NCBI RefSeq assembly: GCF_030123105.1
Contig: NZ_CP126095.1
Coordinates: 5,146,001-5,210,000 of the forward strand
Direction of reading: 5' to 3'
Origin: Paenibacillus sp. G2S3
Lineage (GTDB): Bacteria; Bacillota; Bacilli; Paenibacillales; Paenibacillaceae
DNA length: 64,000 nt
Shown: positions 55,503 to 64,000 of the stretch, in pieces
How the letters are laid out: each line of letters starts with the position of its first letter
How positions within the stretch are numbered: position 1 is the first letter of the stretch
Notes under the pieces: generated by a model
The model's database searches: none
Seen by the model: the letters and a program-made list of their open reading frames with translations, nothing else
What the model was told of the DNA's origin: nothing
Program-made: the position numbers and the translations under genes

Positions 55503-56675
55503 TTAAACTTCTGTCAGTGCGCCTACAAATTCTGCGAAAACATCGTTCCCAAAAAGGATCCCTTGCTTGCTGAGACGGTAAGTGCCCTCTTCGTGCTCAA
55601 GCAGACCTGCATGCAGCATCTTATGCAAGGATTTCGCGAATACATCCTCTATTGAACGCCCAAATTGCGCTTGAAAAGCCTCATTAGAGACGCCTTCATG
55701 CATACGCAAGCCAACCATCATAAAGTCCTCCATCGCTTCTGCTTCAGTGATTGGGAATGCATCCAATCGAGGCAGACCTTTACGTGTAGCTTCAATATAA
55801 GGATTTACGCCTTTAACATTAATATGCCGCTGGCGCCCCACATATCCATGTGCACCTGCTCCGAGACCATAATAATCTTCATTACGCCAGTAAGTGATAT
55901 TGTGACGACTCTCCATACCTGGTTTTGCGAAGTTACTAATTTCGTATTGGTTATAGCCCGCTTCCTTCATAGATGACATCAACAAAAGGTACATTTGCAG
56001 TTCGTCTTCTTCATTAGGAAGTGGAAGTTTGTTCTTATTAAATAGGGTGTGAAAAAGTGTGTTCTCCTCCACCTTCAAGCTGTAAATAGAATAGTGAGGT
56101 AAATCTAGCTCGAGCGCCTTGCGAATACTTTCGCCCAGCATCTCTACAGTTTGGTTCGGTAAACCAAACATAAGGTCAACCGACAGGTTGTTAAGTCCGA
56201 CTGCACGAGCATTCTCCAAGCTACGGTATACATCGTCAACATTATGAATCCGGCCAATGCCCGTAAGGAGTTCGTTCTGAAACGCCTGAACGCCAAAGCT
56301 TACCCGATTCACGCCGCCTTCTTTCATAACCGTCAACTTGTCTAGATCCGTTGTTCCTGGATTTGCTTCCATAGAGAACTCGATATCTTTATCCCAGTTC
56401 GGGAAATGTGTTCGAACAGATTTTAGAAAATAAGCCATTTCATCAGGCTTCAGTACTGTTGGGGTACCACCACCGACAAAGATCGTTTTGATGACACCCG
56501 GTGGGGTGTTCTTGACAGTTTGCTCCATCTCTCTATCCAAGGCTTCAAGATAATCCATAACCGGCTGATCCTTGAGAACGTAGGAATTGAAATCACAATA
56601 AAAGCACTTATTGGTACAAAAAGGAATATGAATGTATACGGCCTCAGGGGGACGGCCATTAGTATTCGTGGTCAT
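55503..56675 (-). CDS. hemW: Radical SAM haem chaperone HemW
   Basis: 390 residues. The radical-SAM cysteines are C20, C24 and C27 in PFCTNKCFYCDFNSY, without the extra cysteine of true HemN coproporphyrinogen oxidases, hence HemW. Typical blocks are IFVGGGTPT, VNRVSFGVQAF, LSVDLMFGLPNQT and GLGAGAHGYVG. It binds haem and is thought to deliver it to haem proteins. It starts the hemW-hrcA-grpE-dnaK-dnaJ order found throughout Bacilli. Confidence 0.95.
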   Translation of the reverse strand: MTTNTNGRPPEAVYIHIPFCTNKCFYCDFNSYVLKDQPVMDYLEALDREMEQTVKNTPPGVIKTIFVGGGTPTVLKPDEMAYFLKSVRTHFPNWDKDIEFSMEANPGTTDLDKLTVMKEGGVNRVSFGVQAFQNELLTGIGRIHNVDDVYRSLENARAVGLNNLSVDLMFGLPNQTVEMLGESIRKALELDLPHYSIYSLKVEENTLFHTLFNKNKLPLPNEEDELQMYLLLMSSMKEAGYNQYEISNFAKPGMESRHNITYWRNEDYYGLGAGAHGYVGRQRHINVKGVNPYIEATRKGLPRLDAFPITEAEAMEDFMMVGLRMHEGVSNEAFQAQFGRSIEDVFAKSLHKMLHAGLLEHEEGTYRLSKQGILFGNDVFAEFVGALTEV

Positions 56676-56723
56676 TAGCTGTCTCCTTTATATAAAAATA
56701 TCGTTTGACTAGTGTAATCTAAA

Positions 56724-56755
56724 AAACAAGAAAAGGGAAGCCTGACGGCTTCCCT
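56724..56755 (-). terminator. Terminator of the carbohydrate cluster
   Basis: AGGGAAGCC-TGAC-GGCTTCCCT (56734-56755) followed by TTTCTTGTTTTTT on the minus strand. It lies between the FAD oxidoreductase gene and the hemW promoter region. Confidence 0.88.
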
Positions 56756-56763
56756 CCAAGGGT

Positions 56764-56781
56764 GATCATTTATAAATGATC
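56764..56781. repeat. Perfect 18-bp palindrome
   Basis: GATCATTTATAAATGATC reads the same on both strands. It sits between the terminator hairpin and the second copy of the 90-bp repeat, so it could be an operator for hemW or part of the repeat's flank. Confidence 0.6.
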
Positions 56782-56789
56782 TCTATTTT

Positions 56790-56883
56790 AAAATACAAGA
56801 AAGTATAAGTTTTACGTAATCCTATATATTTTGTATTTCTCGCAAAAACGGATACCGTCCCTATAAGGACGGCAAAGCCCTTT
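56790..56883 (+). repeat. 90-bp intergenic repeat, copy 2
   Basis: Reads AAATACAAGAAAGTATAAGT ... TTTCTCG ... AAACG ... CCGTCCCTATAAGGACGG on the plus strand, aligning with the minus strand of 35971-36062. Its closing hairpin is at 56855-56872. It is antisense to the direction of the flanking genes. Confidence 0.7.
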
Positions 56884-56887
56884 CCTC

Positions 56888-59137
56888 TTAATAAATCCGC
56901 ATTTCCACAAGTTCTGCACGTTCTCCACCGTTAGTTTCATGAATCACGATTCGAACAGCGTCCGTAAGGACAGACTTCTCTAAGCGATGTACGTTCTTCC
57001 GGCGATGGTTGTCTTTGACACGGAACATGACTTGCCACGCACCATCAATGAGCAACTCTACATCGTAAGCCTTTACCAGTTCAGGAATCACTAGAAATGG
57101 CGTTTCATGGTGATGTAAGTTGATAAGATCCTCATTAACATCATCGTTAAAGGTAACATGAATTTCAGAGACTGAAGCAGCATCCGGGAGACGCGCCTCT
57201 ACCCACTCCGTTCTACCAGCAGTCATCGGTTCAGAAACCCAGCTATGTGGTCCTGCAAAAGGTCGAACATACCCATCGGTGACTTTGGATGCAGCATATG
57301 CGGAAGTTTCTACTGCAAAGCAGAAATGCCTGCGTACAAGTTGTTTCATGCTCCACTCCATCACCGGCTGATCTGGCTGATGATCCTCCAGCGCTGAATC
57401 AACTACAGGTTTAACACCTCGCTCAAATGTAATGACACCTGTAATTGGGGTTTCCGAAATATGCAATTGAAGATGCTCATTAGCTCGAATAATAGCAAAG
57501 ATATTACATGCACCAATTGAACTCCACTGCTCCTCTTGTACCGGAATATCAATCCATTGCTGTTCTCCAGCTTGTAATGTTATAGCATCAACCTGGCTGC
57601 ACTCCGCTGGTACGTAATTTTCCGCACGCCCAGTCGTCCATAGTTCCACGTTCAGCTCTGACTGAATACTTGCTGACACAAGCAGCTTCAACCCACTGAT
57701 ATTTCCTTCAACCGGAAACAATATACCTACATCATGAGAAAGCTCATATGATTCAACTGGACGATCCAGCAGTATACCATTCATTGTACTGGACGCATGA
57801 ATTTCGCTTTTTCTCGCGAGGTCTAGTGGATCTTCGCTACGCAATCCAATAATCGAAGCATCTTGCTTTAACATCAGCTGTTGCAATTCATGCATATGCT
57901 GCTCGCGAATTTCACGAGGGGTCACACCTTTGATGACGGATAATGCTGCACCTGTACCAGCCGCTTCACCCATGATCGCACAGGTTGCCATGACGCGCGT
58001 TGTTCCAAAAGCCACATGAGATGCGCTGATATTCCGACCCGCGAAGAGTAGGTTTCGCACATTCTTCGAATAGAGCGAACTAAATGGAATATGATAGATC
58101 CCGTCCGCATGCAGATGCTTCGAGCCACTCTCTTGAGCGTACATCCCTTGCGGTGGATGCAGATCAATCGACCAACCTCCAAATCCTATCCGATCTTCAA
58201 ATTCACGCTGCGCGAGAATATCATTTTGCGTTAGAATCGTGTCGCCAACAAACCGTCTGTATTCACGTTTACCTGGAATCGAGCCAACCCACTCAAGCGT
58301 CATATTTTCAGCATCAAAATGGCCTGAGTTTTTGATATAATCCCAAATCCCATAAATAACAGAGGATAGCTCGTCGCGAATAAGTTCATTCTCATGCACC
58401 GTATCAAGCTCACCGCCCCACTCAATCCACCAGTAGTGACAGCCTGAATCCCCACTCCGAATGACCCGGCGGATCGGGATCGACGTTGTTGTAATATCCT
58501 TCGCGAACGATGGTGCAACATAACGTACCGGTTTTCCAGTATCCTGTGTATAGAACAATAATGTACTGCCTAATGTAATGTTATCAGGCACTTCTGGTGC
58601 CCATTCCTCATTAAATTCATGGCGGGCCTCACGTCCTAATCGAAAATCCGCTCCTGCTAGGAAGCCAACTAAACCATCACCCGTACAATCGATGAATGCA
58701 CCGCTCACAAAAGTGATTAACCGCTCAGATCCCATCATCCAGCCGGTCACACTGCGAATCGTACGATTCTCTGCCTCACCTTCCGCTTCCAATTCGCGCA
58801 CATCGGTATTTAGGAACAAGCTGATATTCGATTCTGCCTTCACGGCTTCGAGTAAGGTTAGATCCCATAAGTATGGATTCCCCTCCGGGTTCCGGTATTG
58901 ATTCTCGATGAATAACTCACCCATAATGCCTGTCTCACGCGCATATCGATTTACACCATGTCCTGTTGCACCACATACCCATACCCGAACCTCTGAACTC
59001 GAGTTACCACCAAGTACAGGACGATTCTGCACTAGTGCTACCTTTAACCCAAGGCGCGCTGCTGCGATCGCCGCGTTCATCCCTGCAAGTCCACCCCCGA
59101 CCACTGTCACATCGGATTTAATCGTTTCTGTTCTCAT
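56888..59137 (-). CDS. FAD-dependent oxidoreductase (FAD_oxidored family) with C-terminal beta domain
   Basis: 749 residues. The Rossmann dinucleotide site is VTVVGGGLAGMNAAIAAARLG (about 10-30), followed by LGGNSSSEVRVWV; IDCTGDGLVGFLAGADFR and LLFAGRNISASHVAFGTTRV complete the FAD-binding core of the PF12831 group. The last roughly 280 residues form beta-sandwich-like domains (AASKVTDGYVRPFAGPHSWV resembles a carbohydrate-binding discoidin fold). No signal peptide. It begins 20 bp after the permease gene in the sugar cluster, so oxidation of an imported sugar derivative is plausible; the substrate is unknown. Confidence 0.85.
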   Translation of the reverse strand: MRTETIKSDVTVVGGGLAGMNAAIAAARLGLKVALVQNRPVLGGNSSSEVRVWVCGATGHGVNRYARETGIMGELFIENQYRNPEGNPYLWDLTLLEAVKAESNISLFLNTDVRELEAEGEAENRTIRSVTGWMMGSERLITFVSGAFIDCTGDGLVGFLAGADFRLGREARHEFNEEWAPEVPDNITLGSTLLFYTQDTGKPVRYVAPSFAKDITTTSIPIRRVIRSGDSGCHYWWIEWGGELDTVHENELIRDELSSVIYGIWDYIKNSGHFDAENMTLEWVGSIPGKREYRRFVGDTILTQNDILAQREFEDRIGFGGWSIDLHPPQGMYAQESGSKHLHADGIYHIPFSSLYSKNVRNLLFAGRNISASHVAFGTTRVMATCAIMGEAAGTGAALSVIKGVTPREIREQHMHELQQLMLKQDASIIGLRSEDPLDLARKSEIHASSTMNGILLDRPVESYELSHDVGILFPVEGNISGLKLLVSASIQSELNVELWTTGRAENYVPAECSQVDAITLQAGEQQWIDIPVQEEQWSSIGACNIFAIIRANEHLQLHISETPITGVITFERGVKPVVDSALEDHQPDQPVMEWSMKQLVRRHFCFAVETSAYAASKVTDGYVRPFAGPHSWVSEPMTAGRTEWVEARLPDAASVSEIHVTFNDDVNEDLINLHHHETPFLVIPELVKAYDVELLIDGAWQVMFRVKDNHRRKNVHRLEKSVLTDAVRIVIHETNGGERAELVEMRIY

Positions 59138-59156
59138 GTTAGTATCCCTCCTATAG

Positions 59157-59984
59157 TTAGCCTTTCACAGCCGAACTCGATATCCCTTGAATAATATATT
59201 TCTGACCCACGAAGAAGATAATGATCATTGGAATAATCGCAGCCGATGAAGCAGCCATCATCCCGTTGTAGTCCACATTGTTCTCAAGAATAAAATTCTG
59301 CAATCCAAGCGGAATGGTATATAGTTTAGGGCTTTGCAAGAATACAAGCGCATTCTCATAATCATTCCATTGCCAGGAGAAATCGAGAATAGCAAACGTT
59401 GCTATTGCCGGCTTCGCTAATGGCAGAATTAAGCGGAAAAATATCTTATAATGCCCCGCTCCATCCAAAAAAGCAGATTCCGTAATTTCCTTAGGAATGC
59501 TCATGAAGAACTGCCGAAGCATAAACACGCCAAAGATCGAAAACATAGCTGGTAGGATTAGAGCCCAATGCGTATTGTAAATCCCAACCCAGTTAAACAT
59601 TATAAATTTTGGAACAAAAAGCACCTGAGGTGGAACCATCATCATGGATAGATATACGACAAATAATCCATCTCGCCCTTTGAACGAAGTACGTGAAAAT
59701 CCGTAAGCGGCAAGGGCAGATAGAAACACTGCCCCTACAGTTCCAATAACCGAAATCTTAAGTGAATTTAAATAATACGAAACAAAATCATAGTTTCCTG
59801 TCCACACCCGAATATGATTGCTCCAGTTGAGAGATGCGGGCAGCCAATTCTTAAACACCTCGGTAGGTGTCTGAAAAGATGTGCTAAGCATCCATAAGAA
59901 AGGCACAATCATAAATAGTCCTAGAACAAACATGATGATCGTTACTGGCATTTTGACCATCATGTTTCCTGCTTTATCATTCAT
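59157..59984 (-). CDS. Carbohydrate ABC transporter permease (MalG type)
   Basis: 275 residues, six membrane segments, with the ATPase-docking EAA loop ESAFLDGAGHYKIFFRLILP (about 185-205). It pairs with the permease encoded upstream to form the import channel. No ATPase gene is present in the cluster, so it probably uses a shared MsmX-type ATPase, as other such systems in Bacilli do. Confidence 0.93.
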   Translation of the reverse strand: MNDKAGNMMVKMPVTIIMFVLGLFMIVPFLWMLSTSFQTPTEVFKNWLPASLNWSNHIRVWTGNYDFVSYYLNSLKISVIGTVGAVFLSALAAYGFSRTSFKGRDGLFVVYLSMMMVPPQVLFVPKFIMFNWVGIYNTHWALILPAMFSIFGVFMLRQFFMSIPKEITESAFLDGAGHYKIFFRLILPLAKPAIATFAILDFSWQWNDYENALVFLQSPKLYTIPLGLQNFILENNVDYNGMMAASSAAIIPMIIIFFVGQKYIIQGISSSAVKG

Positions 59985-60012
59985 ACCGCCTGCTCCTTTA
60001 ATTTATGGTTTC

Positions 60013-60042
60013 GGGGCCCCCCGCAAAGCTTCACTTTGTGGG
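60013..60042 (-). promoter_or_regulatory. Intercistronic hairpin between the two permease genes
   Basis: CCCGCAAAG-CTTCA-CTTTGTGGG (60020-60042) next to a GGGGCCCC palindrome (60013-60020). There is no U run, so it is more likely an mRNA-stability element than a terminator. Confidence 0.45.
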
Positions 60043-60047
60043 ATTAT

Positions 60048-60932
60048 TTAGTAATGAACCCAACGCTTTTGGCCGATCCACTGAATGACTGTAATGAAGA
60101 GAATGACGGCGAACAAGAACCATGAAATGGCTGAAGCGTATCCCATATCGTAATAACTGAATGCTGTTTTATAAACAAATAGTGATAATACCGTCGTACT
60201 TCCGCTAGGTCCTCCAGCCGTAATGGCTTGAATAATGGAGAACGATTTCATCGTCATAATTAATCCGGTAATCATTAATAAGAACGTTGTTGGACTAACA
60301 AGAGGCCATACAATTTTCCATGTTGTTTTGAATGTGCTTGCACCATCGATCCGAGCAGCTTCCAGCTGTTCTGTCGAAATTTCCTGTAATGCAGCTAAAT
60401 ATATGATCATATTGTAGCCAAGCATCAGCCAGATCTGTACGATATCAATGGCATACATCGCGGTTTCCGTATCCGCAAACCATCCTGGCGGCGATGTAAT
60501 GCCAATCCAGCGAAGCATTTCATTGATGGGTCCCTGTGAAGGCTGAAATAGTAGCATCCAGACAAATGCAACGGCTACTCCACTGGAGATATACGGTAGG
60601 AAGAACATTCCACGTAATAAGCCTTTAAGATACACACTGCGGTTTAGAAATAGCGCTACAATAAAAGCGAGCACCATCGATACTGGAACCGATATCAGGA
60701 ATATCACCGTATATTTGATCGAGGCATAGAAATTATCGTCATGGAACAACCGTTTGAGATTATCCAGCCCTGTAAATTGCCAATTCGGATTTGAAAATTG
60801 ATAATTCGTAAACATGAGGACAAAGGAATAGATTGCAGGAATAATAAAGAATAAGAGAATACCAATCATATTCGGAAGAATAAAGGTCATGCCGATCCAG
60901 CCTTGTCTGTCCATCCAGCTTCTCCGCTTCAC
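60048..60932 (-). CDS. Sugar ABC transporter permease (MalF type)
   Basis: 294 residues with six membrane segments (the first is IGMTFILPNMIGILLFFIIPAIYSF) and the EAA loop EQLEAARIDGASTFKTTWKIVWPLV (about 192-216). It is the first permease behind the binding protein, in the order binding protein, MalF-type, MalG-type. Confidence 0.93.
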   Translation of the reverse strand: MKRRSWMDRQGWIGMTFILPNMIGILLFFIIPAIYSFVLMFTNYQFSNPNWQFTGLDNLKRLFHDDNFYASIKYTVIFLISVPVSMVLAFIVALFLNRSVYLKGLLRGMFFLPYISSGVAVAFVWMLLFQPSQGPINEMLRWIGITSPPGWFADTETAMYAIDIVQIWLMLGYNMIIYLAALQEISTEQLEAARIDGASTFKTTWKIVWPLVSPTTFLLMITGLIMTMKSFSIIQAITAGGPSGSTTVLSLFVYKTAFSYYDMGYASAISWFLFAVILFITVIQWIGQKRWVHY

Positions 60933-61023
60933 GGTATCGCCGCCTTTCGTATGCTGAAAAATGGGTACACGAAAGAGAAGAACGAAGACATCTTCCTCCT
61001 CCTCTTTTGTGCTAACGATTTCT

Positions 61024-62346
61024 TTATTTCATTAACTCTTGCGAACGGGTTTGCATATTTTTCATCGTGGTATCAATATCTTGCTTATTTAAGAAGTATT
61101 TTTCATACTCTTCTTTACGTGCATCAATGGCTTGCTGAGGTACATTTAGCTGGAAGGATGGGAATTTGCCGAATACAATTTTATTCATTGAATCTGTATC
61201 ATATTTGTCTTCTACACCTTTCAAGAGAAGACTCATCGCTTCTTTACTGTCTACACTCTTAGAGGCTGGAATACGACCACCACTTGCCATTGGCAGCATA
61301 CCTCCATCCGCATACCATTTTGCGAACTCCCAAGCTGCATCCAGGTTTTTAGACTTCGCATTAAGAGCAAGTACGTCACCTACACCGCCAGAATATTTAT
61401 AATCCTTTTGATCTTTATTCACTTTTGGAATAGCGGCGAACGCGATTTTGAAATCATGCGGATAGTCCTTCAAGTTGTTCGCATTTCTGAAAATAAACTC
61501 ACCTGCTGCCAGCATTCCCGCTTTGCCTTGCAGGAACATGGTGTCAACCGGCATTTTACTGGTCAGTTGTTCCCCATATTCCGGTGTGGATTTATCCACA
61601 AACATCATGTTATGCAATATTTCCAGCTGCTGTTTCCAGAGATCATTCCCAAAGTTCGAAGTACCATCCGCCTGCTTCACACCCATCCCAGCAAGTGTAC
61701 CGTCCATCGTTGATGTGAAGGAGGAATCTGCCTGCAATAGTCCGTACACATCAGACTTCGTTAACTTCTTCGCATACTCCTCCAGATCCGACCAAGTCCA
61801 GTCCACCGCAGGAATTGGTAATCCTGCTGCATCCAGCATATCTTTGTTCAACCATACAAACGCCATATTTTTCTTCGTTGGAATCCCATAGTACTTATCA
61901 TTGATCTTCCACATTGCTGCGTCCTCACCGATCTGGCTGTCGATATCATAATCTGTTTTCGTACTAAGATCCAAAGCAACGCCTGCATCCATACGTTTCT
62001 GTAAATGAGCAAGATCGTAGTTCATGAAAAGGTCTATGTTTTGATTGGTCATCAAGGCAGTATCCAGCTTTAAGTTTCCTGCATCGTCATTTACATTACG
62101 GATATACTCGACTTGAACGTCTGGATGATCTTTATTCCAGTTATCAATTACAGCTTGAGGCCCGGCTTCTGCAGGAACTGCCCCCCACATCGTAAGCTTT
62201 ATTTTCTCCTTTGCTGTTTGTCCATTTGCACTGCCCTGCGCATCTTTATTTCCACTACTTCCATTACTTCCACTACTACCACAACCAGCCAGCATCGTAC
62301 CTGCTAATAAGACAGAAAGCACTGCAGGATACCACTTTTTCTTCAT
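61024..62346 (-). CDS. Extracellular sugar-binding lipoprotein (ABC family 1)
   Basis: 440 residues. The signal peptide ends in the lipobox MLAGC (cysteine at about 22), followed by a Gly/Ser/Asn linker and the two-lobed binding fold (KLTMWGAVPAEAGPQAVIDNW, MFLQGKAGMLAAGEFIFRN, AWEFAKWYADGG). It captures a sugar or oligosaccharide for the permeases downstream. It is encoded directly after the response regulator, which probably activates it. Confidence 0.93.
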   Translation of the reverse strand: MKKKWYPAVLSVLLAGTMLAGCGSSGSNGSSGNKDAQGSANGQTAKEKIKLTMWGAVPAEAGPQAVIDNWNKDHPDVQVEYIRNVNDDAGNLKLDTALMTNQNIDLFMNYDLAHLQKRMDAGVALDLSTKTDYDIDSQIGEDAAMWKINDKYYGIPTKKNMAFVWLNKDMLDAAGLPIPAVDWTWSDLEEYAKKLTKSDVYGLLQADSSFTSTMDGTLAGMGVKQADGTSNFGNDLWKQQLEILHNMMFVDKSTPEYGEQLTSKMPVDTMFLQGKAGMLAAGEFIFRNANNLKDYPHDFKIAFAAIPKVNKDQKDYKYSGGVGDVLALNAKSKNLDAAWEFAKWYADGGMLPMASGGRIPASKSVDSKEAMSLLLKGVEDKYDTDSMNKIVFGKFPSFQLNVPQQAIDARKEEYEKYFLNKQDIDTTMKNMQTRSQELMK

Positions 62347-62441
62347 CGATATCTTCCCCCTTGGAAGGATTATGTGTTGTGCTCTACGTCTATAACTTTA
62401 TCATCAGAGCGGATTCTGGGGGATGAACTACATTTGGGAAC

Positions 62442-63209
62442 TTATAGAACGTTTTTTGGTTCTTTACGGAATTCATTTGGCGTGACACCACACCACTTTT
62501 TGAAAATTTTTATAAAATAATTATCGTTCTCAAAGCCCACCTGCTGCCCAATCTCGCTAATTGTCAGCTTCGTCTCTGCAAGCAGCATTTTCCCAGCCTG
62601 AATACGCCGCTCTTGAATATAATTCGTCAACGTTTTCCCTGTTTTTTTCTTAAATAAGTCACTGATATAGCTGGCATCCATTCGTATCAGCTCTGACATG
62701 GATTTGAGCGAGATGTCCTCAGAATAATGTTCTTCAATATAAGCTATAATTTTGTTCATCTCTACATGATCTGTCGGTCCTGTTTGCTGCTTCTCAGGAA
62801 ACCATTTATCGGCCTTCTTCATCTTCACCATTCGCTCCAGCTCGGCATGAACCTTACCCATCGTCTGTTTCAAGCCTTGGAGATCTAAAGACAGCTTCAG
62901 AATGTAGTCCGAAGCCCCAAATACGAGCGCTTGCCGAGCGTATTCAAATTCACTCAATGCGGTCAACATAACAAATCGACAGTCGAAGCCTTCCTCTCGC
63001 GCAACTTGAAGGAGCTTCACCCCATCCATCACTGGCATATTAATATCCGTCACTACCACATCAGGGCGAAGCTCACGAATCATTTGCAAGCCCACTTCTC
63101 CATTCTCCGCTTCACCTATAATTTCAAACGGAATTCCAGCCTTTAAGAATAGCTTCCGTATACTTTTAACCGCAGGTTGTTCATCATCCACAATTAACGT
63201 TCTCCACAT
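62442..63209 (-). CDS. Response regulator with AraC-type DNA-binding domain (YesN type)
   Basis: 255 residues. The receiver domain carries the phosphorylatable D55 (VVVTDINMPVMDG) and acidic pocket DDE at 8-10. After a linker, the C-terminal AraC domain (about 155-250) has the two helix-turn-helices ISLKSMSELIRMDASYISDLF and LTISEIGQQVGFENDNYFIK. Its start overlaps the kinase gene by 16 bp. Such pairs control the adjacent sugar transporter. Confidence 0.94.
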   Translation of the reverse strand: MWRTLIVDDEQPAVKSIRKLFLKAGIPFEIIGEAENGEVGLQMIRELRPDVVVTDINMPVMDGVKLLQVAREEGFDCRFVMLTALSEFEYARQALVFGASDYILKLSLDLQGLKQTMGKVHAELERMVKMKKADKWFPEKQQTGPTDHVEMNKIIAYIEEHYSEDISLKSMSELIRMDASYISDLFKKKTGKTLTNYIQERRIQAGKMLLAETKLTISEIGQQVGFENDNYFIKIFKKWCGVTPNEFRKEPKNVL

Positions 63210-64000
63210 GTGAGCTTACCTCCATCATAAGGTTTTGAAATAAGAAGTGGAAAATGGATAATCACTTCAGTTCCTGTGTCCGAAGATACAATGTCCATAC
63301 CTGTCCGTTGATTCTTGAACAACAGCTCCAAGCTTTCCCTAATATTCTGAACACCAATTCCTTTTCGTTTCCGTGTGGCCTTGTTCAGCTGTGCTCTTTC
63401 TATCCCCATGCCGTTATCTCTAACCTGCAGGTACAACTGCTGACCAGTCACCTTAGCGGAGATATCAATTCTCCCTTGTTTCACAGACTGACCGAAGCCG
63501 TGAATCAAGCTATTTTCAATTAAGGGCTGAAGACAGAATTTAGGGATTAATGCGTATTGTAACTCCTCGTTGATATCATATTGAATTTCAATCCCATGTC
63601 CGAAACGTTGCCGCTGAATCTCCATGTAAGATTCAATGAGTACGATCTCATCCTTTAACAGGATCAAATCCACTTCAGTATTTAATGTCGTCTCCAATAT
63701 TTTTCCTAGTGCAACACAAATTCCATAAATTTCATCATCATCTTTATCTAAGGCGATGCTCTTTATCGTATTCAATGTATTAAGTAGAAAATGCGGGTTC
63801 ATCTGCGAGAGCAACACCTGAAATCGAACAAATTGCTTCTGTTTTTCTTCAAGCTGAAGACGCTGCAATAGCTCATTTAAATCATGGATCATGATATTGA
63901 AACTCTGAGTGAGTGCAAGTATCTCTCCGCGCCCATGTTCGGGTAACTTCATTTTAAGATTCGTTTTAGCGGTCATCTCCATCTTCTTCTGTAGCTTCTT
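63194..64000 (-). CDS. Sensor histidine kinase (YesM type), C-terminal part, cut by window edge
   Basis: The frame is open to the end of the window, so what is visible (about 268 residues) lacks the N-terminal sensor and membrane segments. The visible part starts in a HAMP-like helix (LPEHGRGEILALTQSFNIMIHDL), followed by the His_kinase domain with the phosphorylated histidine in QMNPHFLLNTLNTIKSIA and the ATPase with VRDNGMGIE and GIGVQNI. The ATG at 63982 is internal, not the start. It phosphorylates the response regulator next to it in response to an extracellular signal, probably a carbohydrate. Confidence 0.93.
   Translation of the reverse strand, partial: KKLQKKMEMTAKTNLKMKLPEHGRGEILALTQSFNIMIHDLNELLQRLQLEEKQKQFVRFQVLLSQMNPHFLLNTLNTIKSIALDKDDDEIYGICVALGKILETTLNTEVDLILLKDEIVLIESYMEIQRQRFGHGIEIQYDINEELQYALIPKFCLQPLIENSLIHGFGQSVKQGRIDISAKVTGQQLYLQVRDNGMGIERAQLNKATRKRKGIGVQNIRESLELLFKNQRTGMDIVSSDTGTEVIIHFPLLISKPYDGGKLTCGER

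Overview
The window is a chromosomal segment from a spore-forming Firmicute, very probably Paenibacillus. Supporting this are Shine-Dalgarno sites of the AAGGAGG type, rho-independent terminators after most transcription units, the sporulation genes yqfC/yqfD, AddAB instead of RecBCD, a CIRCE operator in front of hrcA, an S-layer-anchored (SLH) subtilase and a YesMN-type two-component system beside a sugar ABC transporter. Nearly all genes are on the minus strand. The exceptions are azlCD, the yqeW-like transporter, a lipoprotein with the remnant ahead of it, and the subtilase.

The backbone is the locus that in Bacillus subtilis runs hemW-hrcA-grpE-dnaK-dnaJ-prmA-rsmE-mtaB-yqeW-rpsU-yqeY-yqeZ-yqfA-(yqfB)-yqfC-yqfD-phoH. 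Every member except a recognisable yqfB can be found here in that order when read from 56.7 kb down to 1 kb, but the block is opened at several points. Between dnaJ and prmA (38.1-49.8 kb) lie tag, an ECF sigma/DUF4179 pair, a soluble chemoreceptor-like protein, small genes and the subtilase. Between mtaB and yqeW (26.5-33.8 kb) lie azlCD, an eight-repeat Ig-like secreted protein and an ECF vitamin-type transporter. Between yqeW and rpsU (5.6-25.4 kb) lie an RlmI-like methyltransferase, a decayed AT-rich island, addBA-sbcDC and a HIT protein. yqeW is inverted relative to the rest.

Region by region: 0-6 kb holds phoH (edge), yqfD, yqfC, a membrane protein of unknown function, floA, nfeD, yqeY, rpsU and the HIT protein. 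6-19 kb is a DNA-repair operon, addB-addA-sbcD-sbcC, in which sbcC carries two apparent frameshifts. 19-24 kb is an accessory island with a GNAT, a MerR regulator and its operator, ABC-transporter remnants and a lipoprotein, bracketed by repeats. 24-38 kb carries transporters, RNA and protein methyltransferases and a site-2 protease. 38-48 kb is accessory. 48.3-49.6 kb is almost pure repeat. 49.8-56.7 kb is the heat-shock block plus hemW. 56.9-64 kb is a carbohydrate-uptake cluster: sensor kinase, response regulator, binding protein, two permeases and an FAD oxidoreductase.

The most striking unexplained signal is a repeated intergenic element found eleven times at four places (19.0, 23.0, 33.5 and 48.3 kb). 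Its core is 174-176 bp and carries four 19-bp motifs of the form GGACTC-N7-GCTATT, two forward then two reversed. Each motif pair is offset by 50 bp in every copy where I measured it, and the two halves mirror each other. The motifs and their spacing are conserved although the sequence between them has diverged. Other repeats include inverted 17-mers near the edges of the accessory island, a second 90-bp family, a 65-bp tandem pair in front of prmA and a heptamer microsatellite. No tRNA, rRNA, CRISPR array, intact insertion sequence or prophage gene was seen.
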